DNA of 64,000 bases from Anisus vortex (taxonomy: Eukaryota > Mollusca > Gastropoda > Planorbidae): assembly GCA_949126835.1 (NCBI GenBank), contig OX421497.1, positions 14,107,132-14,171,131 on the forward strand. Direction: 5' to 3'. The notes beneath the pieces are model-generated. The model was not told where the DNA came from. It worked only from the letters and a program-made list of their open reading frames with translations, and did not search any database. Below, piece by piece: positions 13,801-23,449 of the stretch (the stretch's first letter is position 1; every line of letters begins with the position of its first letter). The translations under genes were made by a program, and so were the position numbers.

Positions 13801-16800
13801 GAGTTCTAAAGTATTCAGCATACCAACAGCCTAAGCTTTATCCCGTTCTAGCACTCAATTTCGTGCAGAAAACACTTGAATTGCTTTTTTTTTTGTCTCT
13901 TTACATGCCATTGAAAATTGTTCTGTGTTCCAAGTTCTGCACGCGTTCTGTAGGTTGCCAACCCCTGGTCTATAGTTTTAAACTAAATTTACGCAAACTA
14001 TAGGTGTTTAAACGTAAACAAAATTAAAAATGTTTCTCTTTTAACACATACATTTCCGTTTACGACTGAAGACACCACCATCTTGTCAGCATGGCGCCTC
14101 TTAAGTTACGTCTAGATTATATGAAGCCAGAGTACAAAATCAGGTTTTATTGTAAAAATTAAAACACAAACACTGTTTATTTGTCATAAAAGTTTTTACT
14201 TCAACAATATTCTGTGTTTTATTTTGCCGTTTAGTCAAATTTATTTTGTAGCGTCTTCAACTTCTCTGCCGACAGACTTTTCAAATCTTTAAATTATAAA
14301 TATAATATATATATATTAAATATTTGAAAATCGCCAGACTTTATAAGTTTCATATTTGGGTTTCTGGGCTTTCAGACTTTAAAATGGCGTATAATACTAT
14401 AATGTAGTGTAACACTATTTTTTTCATAAATTGGAATCTCCTGAAATCCTTATAGCAAAACCTGCCTTATGATCTTGATTTTTTTTTTTTATAGAATTTT
14501 CTCACAAAAATTTAAGTCCCAGAAAGTTTAGCTAAAAAGATATTAAAAAAATGCTTCTCATATTTTATATGTTTGGAAAGATTCATATGAATTCCTTTTT
14601 CCCTGAGTCGCATCCAATGGGTTGCCTGATCAAGTCACAGAGATGGGGGGGGGGGGGGGATATCCCAAGAAAGCAGTGAAAGTTGTCAGCATAGAATGTA
14701 TCCCCCCAAAAAAGCAAATAGTAAATTATGCACTGACCTGTTGGAATTAAAAGAGCTGAGTTTAGGAATTCCTCAGTAACTGCCAATCTTCCACAGACCT
14801 GCCTACTCTCCCGCATTGTGCAGAGTTCTACACATTTGAACCCTGTTTTCCGCTTTTACACACGTCTCAAAATACCCAGTACTAATAATTCCGTTTTTTT
14901 TGCAAACATCCTCACTTCTCCTGTGTAAATTAATAATATCCTTCTATTGGTAAATAGCACCATTGTTAACATTTATTTTGAAAATTTCAAGTCACATAAT
15001 TAGCCTATGTCTAACCTAAAAAAAAGATAATAGGCCTATAAATAAATAAAGAGCCCTCTTATTTAATAAACAAAATAATTAAAGAGTAGTATTTAATAAG
15101 ACCAATGATCACTTTTCTTTAGCATCTCTACATTAGTACTTATCAATATGGTAACATTGGTTTTTGTTAATAATAGTTAATAATAATAGTCACAATAGTT
15201 TGTGTATAATAATTATTATGTATTTTTGTTACGCTGCTCTAAATCTTCCTCATCAGTTGGAAAATCTCCCACATAACTAGCCTCTGTCTTCCTCATGGGT
15301 CCAGTGTGGGGTAGGCAGGTCTGCTTCCATGTCTAATATTCTAGGAGACACAAACACCTCAATTTCTGCATTTATAAAATGCATTTTGTTAATATTTGAA
15401 AATAGATTTTAAAGTCACCATCCCCTTATTTTAAATTTAGAATTATCATTAACTAAATGTACTTTTTACATGCTGTATTAGTACCAATATGTATATGTTT
15501 TCCTCGACAGCGACATGTTGCTAAAACAAGTACTAAAGTGCCCAATGCCTTGCTTGGCGTTATGGAACAGGAAACATTTGAAAAAGCTCGTGCCTACAGT
15601 CTGGACAAAAGTTCTTTTGGATTAGTTCACAGTGTTTTTAGTCAGATTGAAGCAACAGTAAGTATCACATGAAACCATGACTCAATACTAACACTAATCA
15701 TTCTATTTCTTGGTTTCTCTTCATTCCCATCTTTCTACAATTATACGTAAGTGTGGGAAGAAGTATTACATGTTGGGCTTTAGCCACAAATGAAGCTTGT
15801 AAACAATTGTTGCTTATACAAAACAGGATTTGTAAATTTCTTTAAAACTAAAATGCACTAAACATCTTGAAAAATATTGTTATTATTTTTTTTTTGAAAG
15901 CAAATTACCTTGTTTTTAAGTAAAGTAATCATTAATAACACTCTCATTATTTTTTTTTCTTAAAAATGAAATAGTTAAAATACATCTTCTAAGTTTTTTT
16001 TATTTAGACTATCTATGTACACAAGGAAAGTTCACAAATGCCAGTGAAAATTGGTTTGTGATGGTGAAAATTGGTTTGTGATGGTGAAAATTGGTTTGTG
16101 ATGGTGAAAATTGGTTTGTGATGGTGAAAATTGGTTTGTGATGGTGAAAATTGGTTTGTGATGGTGAAAATTGGTTTGTGATGGTGAAAATTGGTTTGTG
16201 ATGGTGAAGATTGGTTTGTGATGGTGAACATTGGATTGTGATGGTGAAAATTGGTTTGTGATGGTGAACATTGGATTGTGATGGTGAAAATTGGTTTGTG
16301 ATGGTGAAAATTGGTTTGTGATGGTGAGAATTGCTTATTGTAAAAGCTTGTGGATGTTTAAATGATTTTATTGTAAGAACCTTGCATAAACTATTTTCAG
16401 ATTATTTTGTGGTTTGGCATCCTTCCAGCCTTGTGGTACTGGTCCGGTGAACTACAAGCAAAACTTCGTATTCCAGAAGGGGAGGTAAAGTCACGCAAAC
16501 AAAGAATCTTGCCTGGGAAAAAAATTTGCTATTTGAGTTCATGTTAGATAGAAGCTTTTTTCTGATGATTAACCACACATAGCATGTTTATTTATTATTG
16601 TGATTAACCACACATAGCAGGTTTATTTATTACATTTGTTTTAACTCCATCTGTTTTTCTATCATCAGATTCTTCAATCTTTGGTGTTTTTGATCCTTGC
16701 AATGTTGTACTCTACCGTCACCTCACTACCATGGTCCCTGTACAGTACTTTTGTTGTGGAAGAAAAACACGGCTTCAACAAACAGGTCTGGTGAAATATT

Positions 16801-19800
16801 TTATAAACTACATTGTCAAAACTTTAATCCAATGTTTGTGTGTATTTTAATTTGTTTTAGTTTGATATCTAAAAATTTCAACATAAAAATTGGATTTTAT
16901 TGTAATTGCTGTAAAACCTTTTTCTAATTGTATATTGTTTTATGTCGTGGACACAGACATTAGGGTTTTTCATTAAAGACACTGCAAAACAGTTAGCTGT
17001 GACCATAGTCATTGCACTTCCAGTGGTGGCTGCTCTTATTTTCATCATACAAGTTGGAGGCTCTTATTTCTTCATCTATGCCTGGCTCTTCATACTGGTT
17101 GTTTCATTGGTAAGTATGGACTAACTAATAATGAACTTAATTTTCAAGTGAAGTACATAAACCCAGTGAGTTATAAATGAATACTGGTACCCAGTTCTTA
17201 ACTAAGCAGGGATGTGACTTTTTCTGCAAATATCCATGTTTTCAGTTGACCTGGATATGGTGTATTAATAAAATGTTACTGTACAAAATATTATAGATTT
17301 TATTGTTTTTTTTTAAATGTGTAAATTAAATTTATAACTCTTTTAGCCTTCTAAAGATTTCAGCCTTTGCTATTTCATAAACAGAGAAAAGAACTGAATA
17401 GATCTAAAGATTTCACACTTTGCTATTTCATAAACAGAGAAAAGAAGTGAATAGATCTAAACAAAGAAAAGAAGTGAATAGATCTAAAGAATTCACACTT
17501 TGCTATTTCATAAACAGAGAAAAGAAGTGAAGAGATCTAAAGATTTCACACTTTGCTATTTCATAAACAGAGAAAAGAAGTGAATAGATCTAAAGATTTC
17601 ACACTTTGCTATTTCATAAACAGAGAAAAGAAGTGAATAGATCTAAAGAATTCACACTTTGCTATTTCATAAACAGAGAAAAGAAGTGAATAGATCTAAA
17701 GAATTCACACTTTGCTATTTCATAAACAGAGAAAAGAAGTGAAGAGATCTAAAGAATTCACACTTTGCTATTTCATAAACAGAGAAAAGAAGTGAATAGA
17801 TCTAAAGAATTCACACTTTGCTATTTCATAAACAGAGAAAAGAAGTGAATAGATCTAAAGAATTCACACTTTGCTATTTCATAAACAGAGAAAAGAAGTG
17901 AATAGATCTAAAGAATTCACACTTTGCTATTTCATAAACAGAGAAAAGAAGTGAATAGATCTAAAGAATTCACACTTTGCTATTTCATAAACAGAGAAAA
18001 GAAGTGAATAGATCTAAAGATTAAAAAAAAAAAATGGAGAAATATGTCATTTGGTTGCGTTCAATGGATTTCATAAAGCTAGCCATGGAGTGTACAGTTA
18101 ACAGTTAAACAGTTAAAAATGATTTTTGCAGGTTGGGTTGTAGGAATGTGGCTGAAAATTTGATAGATTGTGTTGTCATTGGAAACAGGCCTATGTGCCC
18201 GGAAATTGATCTATTAGCTTTCCAAAGATCTGGTCATCTCAGAAACATACACACAAAGTTTGGCAAAGTTAATATAAAGGATTTTTAAAACATTGCTTCA
18301 CTATAAAAAAAAGAAAGAACACACACACATATTATAGCAATATATATGTTGTTTCTCCCCATTTGTAGGTCAAGATTACTGTCTCATTTGTATGTTGTTT
18401 CTCCCCATTTGTAGGTCAAGATTACTGTCTCATTTGTATGTTGTTTCTCCCCATTTGTAGGTCATGATTACTGTCTCATTTGTATGTTGTTTCTCCCCAT
18501 TTGTAGGTCAAGATTACTGTCTCATTTGTATGTTGTTTCTCCCCATTTGTAGGTCATGATTACTGTCTCATTTGTATGTTGTTTCTCCCCATTTGTAGGT
18601 CATGATTACTGTCTCATTTGTATGTTGTTTCTCCCTCCCCATTTGTAGGTCAAGATTACTGTCTCATTTGTATGTTGTTTCTCCCCATTTGTAGGTCATG
18701 ATTACTGTCTCATTTGTATGTTGTTTCTCCCCATTTGTAGGTCAAGATTACTGTCTCATTTGTATGTTGTTTCTCCCCATTTGTAGGTCATGATTACTGT
18801 CTCATTTGTATGTTGTTTCTCCCCATTTGTAGGTCAAGATTACTGTCTCATTTGTATGTTGTTTCTCCCCATTTGTAGGTCATGATTACTGTCTCATTTG
18901 TATGTTGTTTCTCCCCATTTGTAGGTCAAGATTACTGTCTCATTTGTATGTTGTTTCTCCCCATTTGTAGGTCATGATTACTGTCTCATTTGTATGTTGT
19001 TTCTCCCCATTTGTAGGTCATGATTACTGTCTATGCAGATTACATAGCACCTCTGTTTGACAAATTCACACCTCTGCCAGATGGAGAGCTCCGCACACGC
19101 ATTGAAGAGTTAGCTAGCAGCATCAAGTTTCCCTTGAGAAAGCTCTATGTTGTGGAAGGTAATACTTTGGTTTGTGTTGCTGATTAAAGTCTATTCTGAC
19201 AACTAAATATAAATATAGTTTATGTACACAAGTTACTTGCTTGAAGCAAGATGTCCTGTTTTTCAGATTTTTTTTAAATTTCAAATTCATTAGAAAACTA
19301 AAAAAAAATATTTTGCTCATTTGAATTTTTAAAAATTCCTTTTGTCTATGCAATTACAAGTAACTGGTCAGTGCAATGAGCTGTAACTTATTCCATTTTG
19401 CATTGTCTTAAGCATTTTGTTTTTGAGTGAGTGTTTCCAACATTTAAAAGTCTCTTAAAAACTGGATGAGCCATTCAATTCTTTAGTCTAGGGAGTGCAA
19501 TGTAATGGGTGGGTCTTCTTAGCTCCAAGACACTGCCAGAGGAGCATGCACAACATTTCTTCTTTATCCTCCCCTACAGAATCCCCACCAATCATTAACG
19601 AAATAGCATAACTTCTTATTCCTGTACTTACACTCGGTAGAACATATACCAGACTATGGACCCAGGCTGGGCAAGAAGGGTACTATTGCCCATATTACCT
19701 AATGTGAAGTTTCAATGGGCTCTCACCCGTGCAATGATCTTCAAATGCACAATAGGGGACCCCCCCCCCCCTCTTTGCCTTTGCCCATCTGTGTACTCTT

Positions 19801-22800
19801 AAAAAATCATATCTGTGGTTTACACACTTCTCTACATTTGAGGTACAGAAGTCCAAGAGTACATTATCACCAGTCCCTTTGATTGTAGTCTTTTTAAAAG
19901 AATTTTATTTTAAAAGTTCATTGTATTCTGATTACTGGTTTCCATTTTTAGTACTGCACTGTGGCTTATTGTTTGCTGTTGTTCAATGGATAGAAAATTC
20001 CAATTGTATTAAATGATTCAAAAACACATTTTTAACAATTTCTTGTGAGTTTAAAGACTGGCTTTTTGTACTTGTTGTTAGCATTTGTTTTTCTCTATGT
20101 GGTTTGAATTTTGTCAATCACCTTGCAGGTTCAAAGAGGTCTTCCCATAGCAACGCATACTTTTATGGTTTCTTCAACAACAAAAGAATTGTTCTTTTTG
20201 ACACACTTTTGGAAGATTACACTCCTGACAATAAAGAAGAAAAAAATGAGGTAAGCACAAGCCAAAAACAGAATGTAAACTTTTGTTGTTTGAACGGTTC
20301 ACTAGAAGTGTTCTTTATCACTGTATAAATATTTGTGTGTGTATTTAACCCTTTTTTAGTCAATTCACTTGTTCTTTTTTAAATTGTATTTTATGCTTTG
20401 TTTTGTTTTCATTTTTTTAAAATGCACTTTCCATTGATTTCAATTTTTACCAGGATGGCGAACAAACTAAGGAGGAGAAAGTGGATGAAAGTAAATCTGA
20501 AGAAGATACAGACAATCAAAAAGAGGAATCTTCAGATGATCAGAAAGAGGAGGCAGTGGAAGAGAAGAGTGCTGGTGGAAATGAGGCAATACCAAAACGT
20601 AGAAAGAAAGGATGTACCAATGATGAAGTGTTGGCAGTTCTGTGCCATGAGCTGGGTCACTGGTTTCATAATCATGTTCTCAAACAGTTAGTGCTGTCTC
20701 AGGTAACAACATGGTCAGACAATTGTTTCTTTACAGACAAACATAGAGTATTTTAATTTAGTATTACGAATAATGAACAGTCACTGAGCATTCTTAGTGT
20801 TCCATAATGCAGGTTCTGGTTAATGATTTGGTCTCGAGTGGGTTAATCATTTATCTAAAGAGAGGGTTAATGAATAGTATATAATATTTAGAACAAACAT
20901 TGCTTTTACTTTTAAAGAAATTATTTTTGTTTACATTATAAAAAACTTAATAGATTTTCTATTCATCTTTTCATCATTTCAATCTAGTTCTATTGCAGGT
21001 CATTTCAAGTTTTTACACTTGATCATAGCTTTAATAAAGTTTTTTAATTTAATGCTTGTGGATTCCAGGTGAATTTACTGCTTTGCTTGATGGTTTTTGC
21101 TGTGCTGATCAAAGAAACAGTTTTGTACGCAGCCTTTGGATTCACTACCCAGCCAACTCTGATAGGACTCATCATTATATTCCAGTTTATTTTTGCTCCT
21201 TACAATGAGGTAATTAAAGTCTTCAATGTTGCATGTGCAAAGCGAACAAAAAAAAACCCTTCAAAGAATCAGCTAAAGTTCATAATTACATATGTTTTGA
21301 ACTAATCAAATTTTTTATAATCAAGGCTTGTATATAAGTATATATGTCTTGCAGAGTTGACAATGTTACTTCCATAGGTTGTTTAGTTTAAATTGGATTT
21401 AACCCATTTGAATATGTTAGCCTAATTTTCTTCTCGTAAAAAACTCATACCCTGGCAGACTAATATTTTGGTCTTGCACACCCATTGATATTAATATCCA
21501 ATATCTGCTTCTTCTTTTAGTAACCCTTGTAGTCAATGGCAAACAAAAACAACAAAAATATACCAATATATAAATACATAAATAAATTCTGACATTGGAA
21601 CATGATACACTACTTGTGGAATGCAACTGTAATAAGGTGCCCATATTTTAGTGTTTATTTAGTATTTTCTATATATTTTATGATAAAAAGAAGCGCTGAT
21701 AGTGAAATAAAAGACTTGGCAAACAAATTTACAGTAAATAAAAAAATACATATTGTTGTAAATGAATTAGAATATGATTTGATTTTAAAAAATAATTTAT
21801 TTGGAATTGACATAGTAAATTGGATATGGTACTGGTTTGGCAACAGGCTGTATTTTCAAAAGCTCCTAAAGCTAAGCGAATTTAAAAAATAATATTTATT
21901 ATACTAATAAATACCTGTTTAAGAGTTAGAGTTAGGAGGGAAGGAATATATACGTCAATTTGATTTATAGAGATTAATTTAGTGCAAATAAAATAAGTTG
22001 ATGCAATAATTGTATTAAATTTGTGTGTTTTACTCCAGTGTCTGTTTTGTGTTTATGTTCTTAGGAGCACAGGGGAAGGGGAATTCAGGGTTTTACTAAA
22101 GGTTTCTTCAAAAACAATATTAGCTGACTTAGCAACTGTTTTCATTTTTCTGACATTGATGTGACAGCTACGGTAGTTACTTGTCAAGGATACACTTCTA
22201 TGGTAATCCTAAAATTAAAATGGCCTCTTCCAGTACCTGGCATGTATTTTTCCACCATCAAATTGTACTCCTCCAGGGCCTATATTTCCCACATGCAAGG
22301 ATATCTAATTTAGACACAAAAAAGCATGAATGTTTTTTTGATTCAGAAAAAGTTTACTTTTTTAAAAACTTGCATTTAGAGAGTTTTTTTTGTCTGCTTA
22401 AATGCAATTGTTATCAAAAACAGGGCATCCCCTAATGGGGTATTAATAATAAAATATTGAAAGGTTGTGCTATGGTTTAGTCCGGGAATGGATTAAAATA
22501 TATATAGATTGGTCTTCTGATATTGTGACTAGCTTTAGGAGACTCTATATGGATTAAACAAGTTTGTCTTAAAGTAAAGCTTAGTGTAATTAGTAATGTG
22601 TCTCTTCCCTGTCTTTGTTCATTTTTAGATTTTATCCTTCGTTGTTACCTACATCACGCGGCAGTTCGAGTTCCAGGCGGACGCCTTCGCAAAGGGCAAG
22701 CACCGCAGCGCTCCCTTGAGGTCCGCTCTGATCAAGCTGAACGAGGACAACCTCAGCTTTCCTCTGAGTGACTGGCTGTACTCTGCCTGGCATTACTCCC

Positions 22801-22865
22801 ACCCTCCTTTGCTGGACAGGTTAAGGGCCTTGGGAGACGACTCCACAGACAAGAAGAATGAGTGA
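4736..22865 (+). CDS. ZMPSTE24: CAAX prenyl protease 1 (STE24 family), ten coding exons
   Basis: ZMPSTE24 is the zinc metalloprotease of the ER and inner nuclear membrane that removes the last residues of farnesylated CAAX proteins and processes prelamin A. Coding exons: 4736-4831, 15511-15657, 16401-16484, 16669-16785, 16957-17109, 19017-19158, 20129-20250, 20454-20702, 21069-21209, 22629-22865. Every junction is GT-AG and the phases close, giving 495 codons; the vertebrate protein is about 475. The translation follows the family throughout: seven-helix membrane core, the F-F-I-Y-A-W-L-F and [11 protein letters not shown] blocks, zinc motif HELGH at about residues 352-356, and third zinc ligand E (about 431) with D (about 435) in F-E-F-Q-A-D-A-F. 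An acidic, Lys-rich loop (about 288-345) precedes the active site, as in orthologs. Intron 1 (10.7 kb) contains an LTR retrotransposon; intron 5 contains two minisatellites. I see no disabling change. Confidence 0.95.
4885..5010. repeat. Degenerate CTATG/GACTATG simple repeat
   Basis: Irregular tandem CTATG-type units lie just inside ZMPSTE24 intron 1. The rest of the intron up to 6360 is AT-rich with many TAGGCCTA palindromes and no gene-like signal. Confidence 0.4.
6361..6422. repeat. Two short hairpins next to the LTR element
   Basis: GAGCCGC-AAAAT-GCGGCTT (6361-6379) and GAGCCGC-AAAAT-GTGGCTC (6404-6422) each fold into a 7-bp stem with a 5-base loop. They lie immediately upstream of the LTR insertion site. 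They resemble AGCCGC-type hairpins found inside hAT MITEs, but no full element can be delimited. Confidence 0.4.
6430..7104 (-). repeat. 3' LTR of the Gmr1-like element
   Basis: 675 bp with TG...CA ends, identical by eye to 12472-13146 apart from one substitution at 7023. On the minus strand this is the downstream LTR, preceded by a G-rich polypurine-like tract at about 7105-7116. Confidence 0.92.
8379..12200 (-). CDS. Gag-protease-integrase-(truncated RT) polyprotein
   Basis: A 1273-residue uninterrupted frame from ATG at 12200. Visible in order: an N-terminal SAP-like helix pair (about 13-45); a charged coiled coil (about 100-145); a Gag region (about 155-325) of the kind from which vertebrate SCAN domains derive; a CCHC zinc knuckle C-x2-C-x4-H-x4-C (about 381-394); a retropepsin D-T-G motif (about 509); an integrase with H-H-C-C zinc finger (about 760-802) and catalytic D, D, E at about 832, 891 and 927; a G-P-Y module (about 1065). 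After these come about 95 residues of the N-terminal RT region (V-M-V-P-K, then [10 protein letters not shown]). The ORF stops before any catalytic Y-x-D-D motif. Integrase preceding RT is the opposite of ordinary Ty3/gypsy order. The copy has no frameshift, so Gag, protease and integrase may still be expressed and act in trans. Confidence 0.9.
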   Translation of the reverse strand: MASNISSEELNAMSFAELKELAESFGIEAGQARPNRNRLTKEIMTCLNGQNAMNTGSVVEVGQNDINEGYVAPSGGEVIAHGDEVRNMSSRSSNNDEDEGLSENLKFQLAMKRMELESMERRELERIRIEIESRERIEMARMNRPDHRRDSNGMDISAMKQHLPIFREEDVQDFFLLFERIAVDYQFPDDKMALLLRSTLNKGKALDVVLSLTPEEINDYEVIKDRVLKSYSLTPEKYRKLFRDRKKAYDQTHVDFLRQKEKMLEQWLRSQNVSEFDKLKNLILFEEFNDCIRVDIKTHISDRGVEDVHEAARLADNYAIIHASIKPYYADKPKVHKPESKEASKPKETSENNNKNSGVNNNSNLVHFRKQTDVNKAKVVCFNCKKEGHMKKDCWILTKKQGAILHCARVQKDSKQTEEVCNTGSRNSKEMRPASPIVVESMVFENSLSKVKENSCTQSIMLSEGREEQMVPEVPEEDDLSDFRPFVYEGTVSTEVDVLSKKKIQILRDTGSAVSVILEGSVPLTDATSTGESVVLRGASMEAVEAPLHRIKLESDIFTGNIVVGVWRALPVKGVSMILGNDIMGGRVTVEPMVKVLETKMAEDKNLRPANERPTCALTRAMQKKKSVKTPATPCSATKDVFVCSEDTHANETVITETPDIDLSATFFAELTTGDATENDNILSPKQKLVKEQLNDEVIMQLRMKAVDEKTADAMAECFYMKDEVLMRKSKPLNSGTNEWDSIHQIVIPKCYRQDILRMAHDLPFAGHMGVRKTHHRILPYFYWPGLRRDVEQYCKTCHVCQMVGRPNQRIPVAPLQPIPAFDEPFSHILIDCVGPLPKTKAGFQYLLTVMCSSTRFPEAIPLRNITTVKVVDALTNFFTRYGLPKTVQSDQGTNFTSNIFKQVMEQLGISHRLSSAYHPESQGALERFHQTLKSMLKKYCYENEKDWDKGVPYVLFAAREATQESLGFSPFELVYGHSVRGPLKLLHETWLTDSEPIGLLSYVDKFKNRLYHAFNHVKIHFPQMQERMRQNYDRKATARTFAPGDKVLVFLPLQNQPLSAKFSGPYEIESKLGEVNYLIKTPDRRQKQRVCHINLLKPYVSREKSKPREVPMISLARVPTDLSRLEYIYKFAESKLNNTNALKSLDTRLEHLPVEDKEKIIELVHENKSMFTNVPSRTHVIEHDVVLTEGARSIKQHPFDPIRPEHIKLNVKYMLEDDIGEKCDSKWSTPCVMVPKADHTLQFYRDFGKLSNLTKTDWYPIPRIIDKIETRS
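12455..12471 (-). promoter_or_regulatory. Putative primer-binding site of the Gmr1-like element
   Basis: A few bases inside the 5' LTR the minus strand reads TGGTGGTCTCGCCTGG, starting with the TGG expected for pairing to a tRNA CCA end. I cannot name the tRNA. A similar sequence (TTTGGTAGTCTCGTTCGG on the minus strand) recurs at about 12393-12411. Confidence 0.4.
12472..13146 (-). repeat. 5' LTR of the Gmr1-like element
   Basis: 675 bp, the partner of 6430-7104 at a constant offset of 6042 bp over the full length, hence no indels between the LTRs. It is the upstream LTR for the minus-strand ORF. Confidence 0.92.
13147..13752. other. Intron sequence, nothing recognised
   Basis: AT-rich intron 1 DNA downstream of the LTR element. 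A + strand frame (13108-13323) crosses the LTR boundary and has no recognisable product. Confidence 0.5.
13761..13967. mobile_element. hAT-type MITE, 207 bp, with 8-bp target duplication
   Basis: The ends CAGATGTCGGCAACC and GGTTGCCAACCCCTG form an imperfect terminal inverted repeat of the CAG...CTG kind seen in hAT-Charlie-like elements. A perfect 8-bp direct repeat GTCTATAG flanks it (13753-13760 and 13968-13975), the length expected for hAT transposition. There is no coding capacity. It lies in ZMPSTE24 intron 1. Confidence 0.8.
13976..15510. other. Rest of ZMPSTE24 intron 1
   Basis: AT-rich sequence with homopolymer runs (a G12 run at about 14646) and TAA/TAT-rich stretches. I see no coding or mobile-element signal. 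Confidence 0.5.
15511..15657 (+). CDS. ZMPSTE24: ZMPSTE24 exon 2
   Basis: 49 codons between a CGACAG acceptor and a GTAAGT donor. It encodes the conserved cytosolic segment with E-T-F-E-K-A-R and L-D-K-S-S-F. Confidence 0.93.
16043..16327. repeat. 20-bp minisatellite in ZMPSTE24 intron 2
   Basis: About 14 head-to-tail copies of ATGGTGAAAATTGGTTTGTG with single-base variants toward the 3' end. Since 20 is not a multiple of 3, long minus-strand frames arise here in more than one frame without being genes. Confidence 0.95.
16401..16484 (+). CDS. ZMPSTE24: ZMPSTE24 exon 3
   Basis: 28 codons, phase 0 at both ends. It encodes the hydrophobic helix with I-L-P-A-L-W, equivalent to the vertebrate G-I-P-Y-L-W segment. 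Confidence 0.9.
16565..16640. repeat. Short tandem duplication in intron 3
   Basis: A unit of about 36 bp beginning TGATTAACCACACATAGCA is present twice, with one difference (ATG versus AGG). Confidence 0.75.
16669..16785 (+). CDS. ZMPSTE24: ZMPSTE24 exon 4
   Basis: 39 codons between ATCATCAG and GTCTGG. It encodes the conserved block [18 protein letters not shown]. The donor GTCTGG is weak but the protein match fixes it. Confidence 0.93.
16957..17109 (+). CDS. ZMPSTE24: ZMPSTE24 exon 5
   Basis: 51 codons from an ACACAG acceptor to a GTAAGT donor. It begins with T-L-G-F-F-I-K-D and ends with the membrane segment [14 protein letters not shown]. Confidence 0.95.
17350..18021. repeat. 53-bp minisatellite in ZMPSTE24 intron 5
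   Basis: About 12 copies of a 53-bp unit that begins AGATCTAAAGAATTCACACT and ends AAAAGAAGTGAAT, including one shortened copy near 17455. Each unit carries a BglII-like AGATCT and often an EcoRI-like GAATTC. Confidence 0.95.
18346..19030 (+). repeat. 46-bp minisatellite that repeats the exon 6 splice acceptor
   Basis: Fifteen tandem occurrences of a pyrimidine tract plus TTTGTAG followed by GTCAAGATTACTGTC or GTCATGATTACTGTC, at 46-bp spacing (one spacing is 50 because of an inserted CTCC). The last occurrence is the functional 3' splice site of ZMPSTE24 exon 6. AAG and ATG versions largely alternate, suggesting expansion as 92-bp dimers. Each unit also holds GTATGTTG, a good donor-like sequence 21 bp after the acceptor. 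Confidence 0.95.
19017..19158 (+). CDS. ZMPSTE24: ZMPSTE24 exon 6, behind a repeated splice acceptor
   Basis: 142 bp. The protein family requires the join V-S-L to V-M-I-T-V-Y-A-D-Y, which uses the last of fifteen near-identical acceptors (TTTGTAG before GTCATGATT). The exon continues through [11 protein letters not shown] and ends in phase 1 at GAAG/GTAATA. Its first 15 bases are part of the 46-bp minisatellite unit. Confidence 0.93.
19159..20128. other. ZMPSTE24 intron 6
   Basis: Noncoding. A GC-richer patch at about 19485-19780, including a C10 run, looks like an old interspersed repeat that I cannot classify. The rest is AT-rich. Confidence 0.4.
20129..20250 (+). CDS. ZMPSTE24: ZMPSTE24 exon 7
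   Basis: 122 bp that complete the split Gly codon and encode [16 protein letters not shown], one of the most conserved stretches of the family. It ends in phase 0 before GTAAGC. Confidence 0.95.
20454..20702 (+). CDS. ZMPSTE24: ZMPSTE24 exon 8 (zinc-binding HELGH)
   Basis: 83 codons. The first 50 form a charged, low-complexity loop (Glu, Lys, Asp, Ser) followed by a basic K-R-R-K-K patch. The rest holds [15 protein letters not shown] with both zinc-binding histidines and the catalytic glutamate. Confidence 0.95.
21069..21209 (+). CDS. ZMPSTE24: ZMPSTE24 exon 9
   Basis: 47 codons, phase 0 at both ends. It encodes the membrane helices with A-A-F-G-F, Q-P-T-L-I-G-L and [10 protein letters not shown]. 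Confidence 0.95.
21210..22628. other. ZMPSTE24 intron 9
   Basis: AT-rich. A + strand frame at 21602-21892 contains a Y-D-L-I-L-x-N-N-x-F-x-I-D-I stretch vaguely like the end of a retropepsin domain. Without supporting motifs it may be chance, so I do not call a gene. Confidence 0.3.
22629..22865 (+). CDS. ZMPSTE24: ZMPSTE24 exon 10 (third zinc ligand, stop)
   Basis: 78 codons plus a TGA stop. It contains [10 protein letters not shown] with the third zinc ligand, then [10 protein letters not shown] and W-H-Y-S-H-P-P-L-L. This exon is clearly richer in G+C than the other nine. Confidence 0.95.
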   Translation: MLSFVVTYITRQFEFQADAFAKGKHRSAPLRSALIKLNEDNLSFPLSDWLYSAWHYSHPPLLDRLRALGDDSTDKKNE

Positions 22866-23402
22866 ATGAAAGAATTTTGGCTCAAAATGTCCTTTCAAAT
22901 AACTGCATCACAAGTTTATTTTTCATTTTGGCTAGCCAATATTAGTTGGCATCCAGTTTTCTTTTTCTATATAGCTTTTTTTTTTCTAGGGTAAATGGTA
23001 TATTTATATTTGTTTCTTGCATACTTGAACCTTTTTTTAAAGTCAATTCTTAGTTTTTAATATCAATTAACTTTGCTATATCCAAGGATTTTCTAAAGAG
23101 TGCAATAATCATCTAATTGATGAGAAAAAGTTTTTTCTTTTAGGGATTAATGTAATTTTTATGATTTAGTTAACTCATATTTTAAATGTTTAGTTTTCAA
23201 AAAATGTTTAGATCTATGTTTTAAGTTGTATTTTTTAATAATTTTTGTTACTTAGATGATAGAAAAGTATTTTCACTATTTCTTTGTGTGTTGTAATGTT
23301 AGTTAATTTTTGCCTTAACAGAAAACAAGAGAATTTTTAAAAAATCAAAAGATAAGAAACATTTATGTGAGTTTTTTTTAACCTTAGTATTTTTTGTGTA
23401 CT

Positions 23403-23425
23403 AATAAAGTTTCTGTGTGAATAAA
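23403..23425 (+). terminator. ZMPSTE24 polyadenylation signals
   Basis: Two AATAAA hexamers (23403-23408 and 23420-23425) lie about 540 bp after the stop codon, followed by a T-rich stretch. They are the first strong pair downstream, so the mRNA most likely ends near 23440-23450. Confidence 0.65.
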
Positions 23426-23449
23426 GTTTTTTCTATGGACTGTACAAAG

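Noticed and set aside
16013..16271. Minus-strand frames with repeated S-P-S-Q-T-N-F
   Set aside because: Reverse strand of the 20-bp intronic minisatellite.
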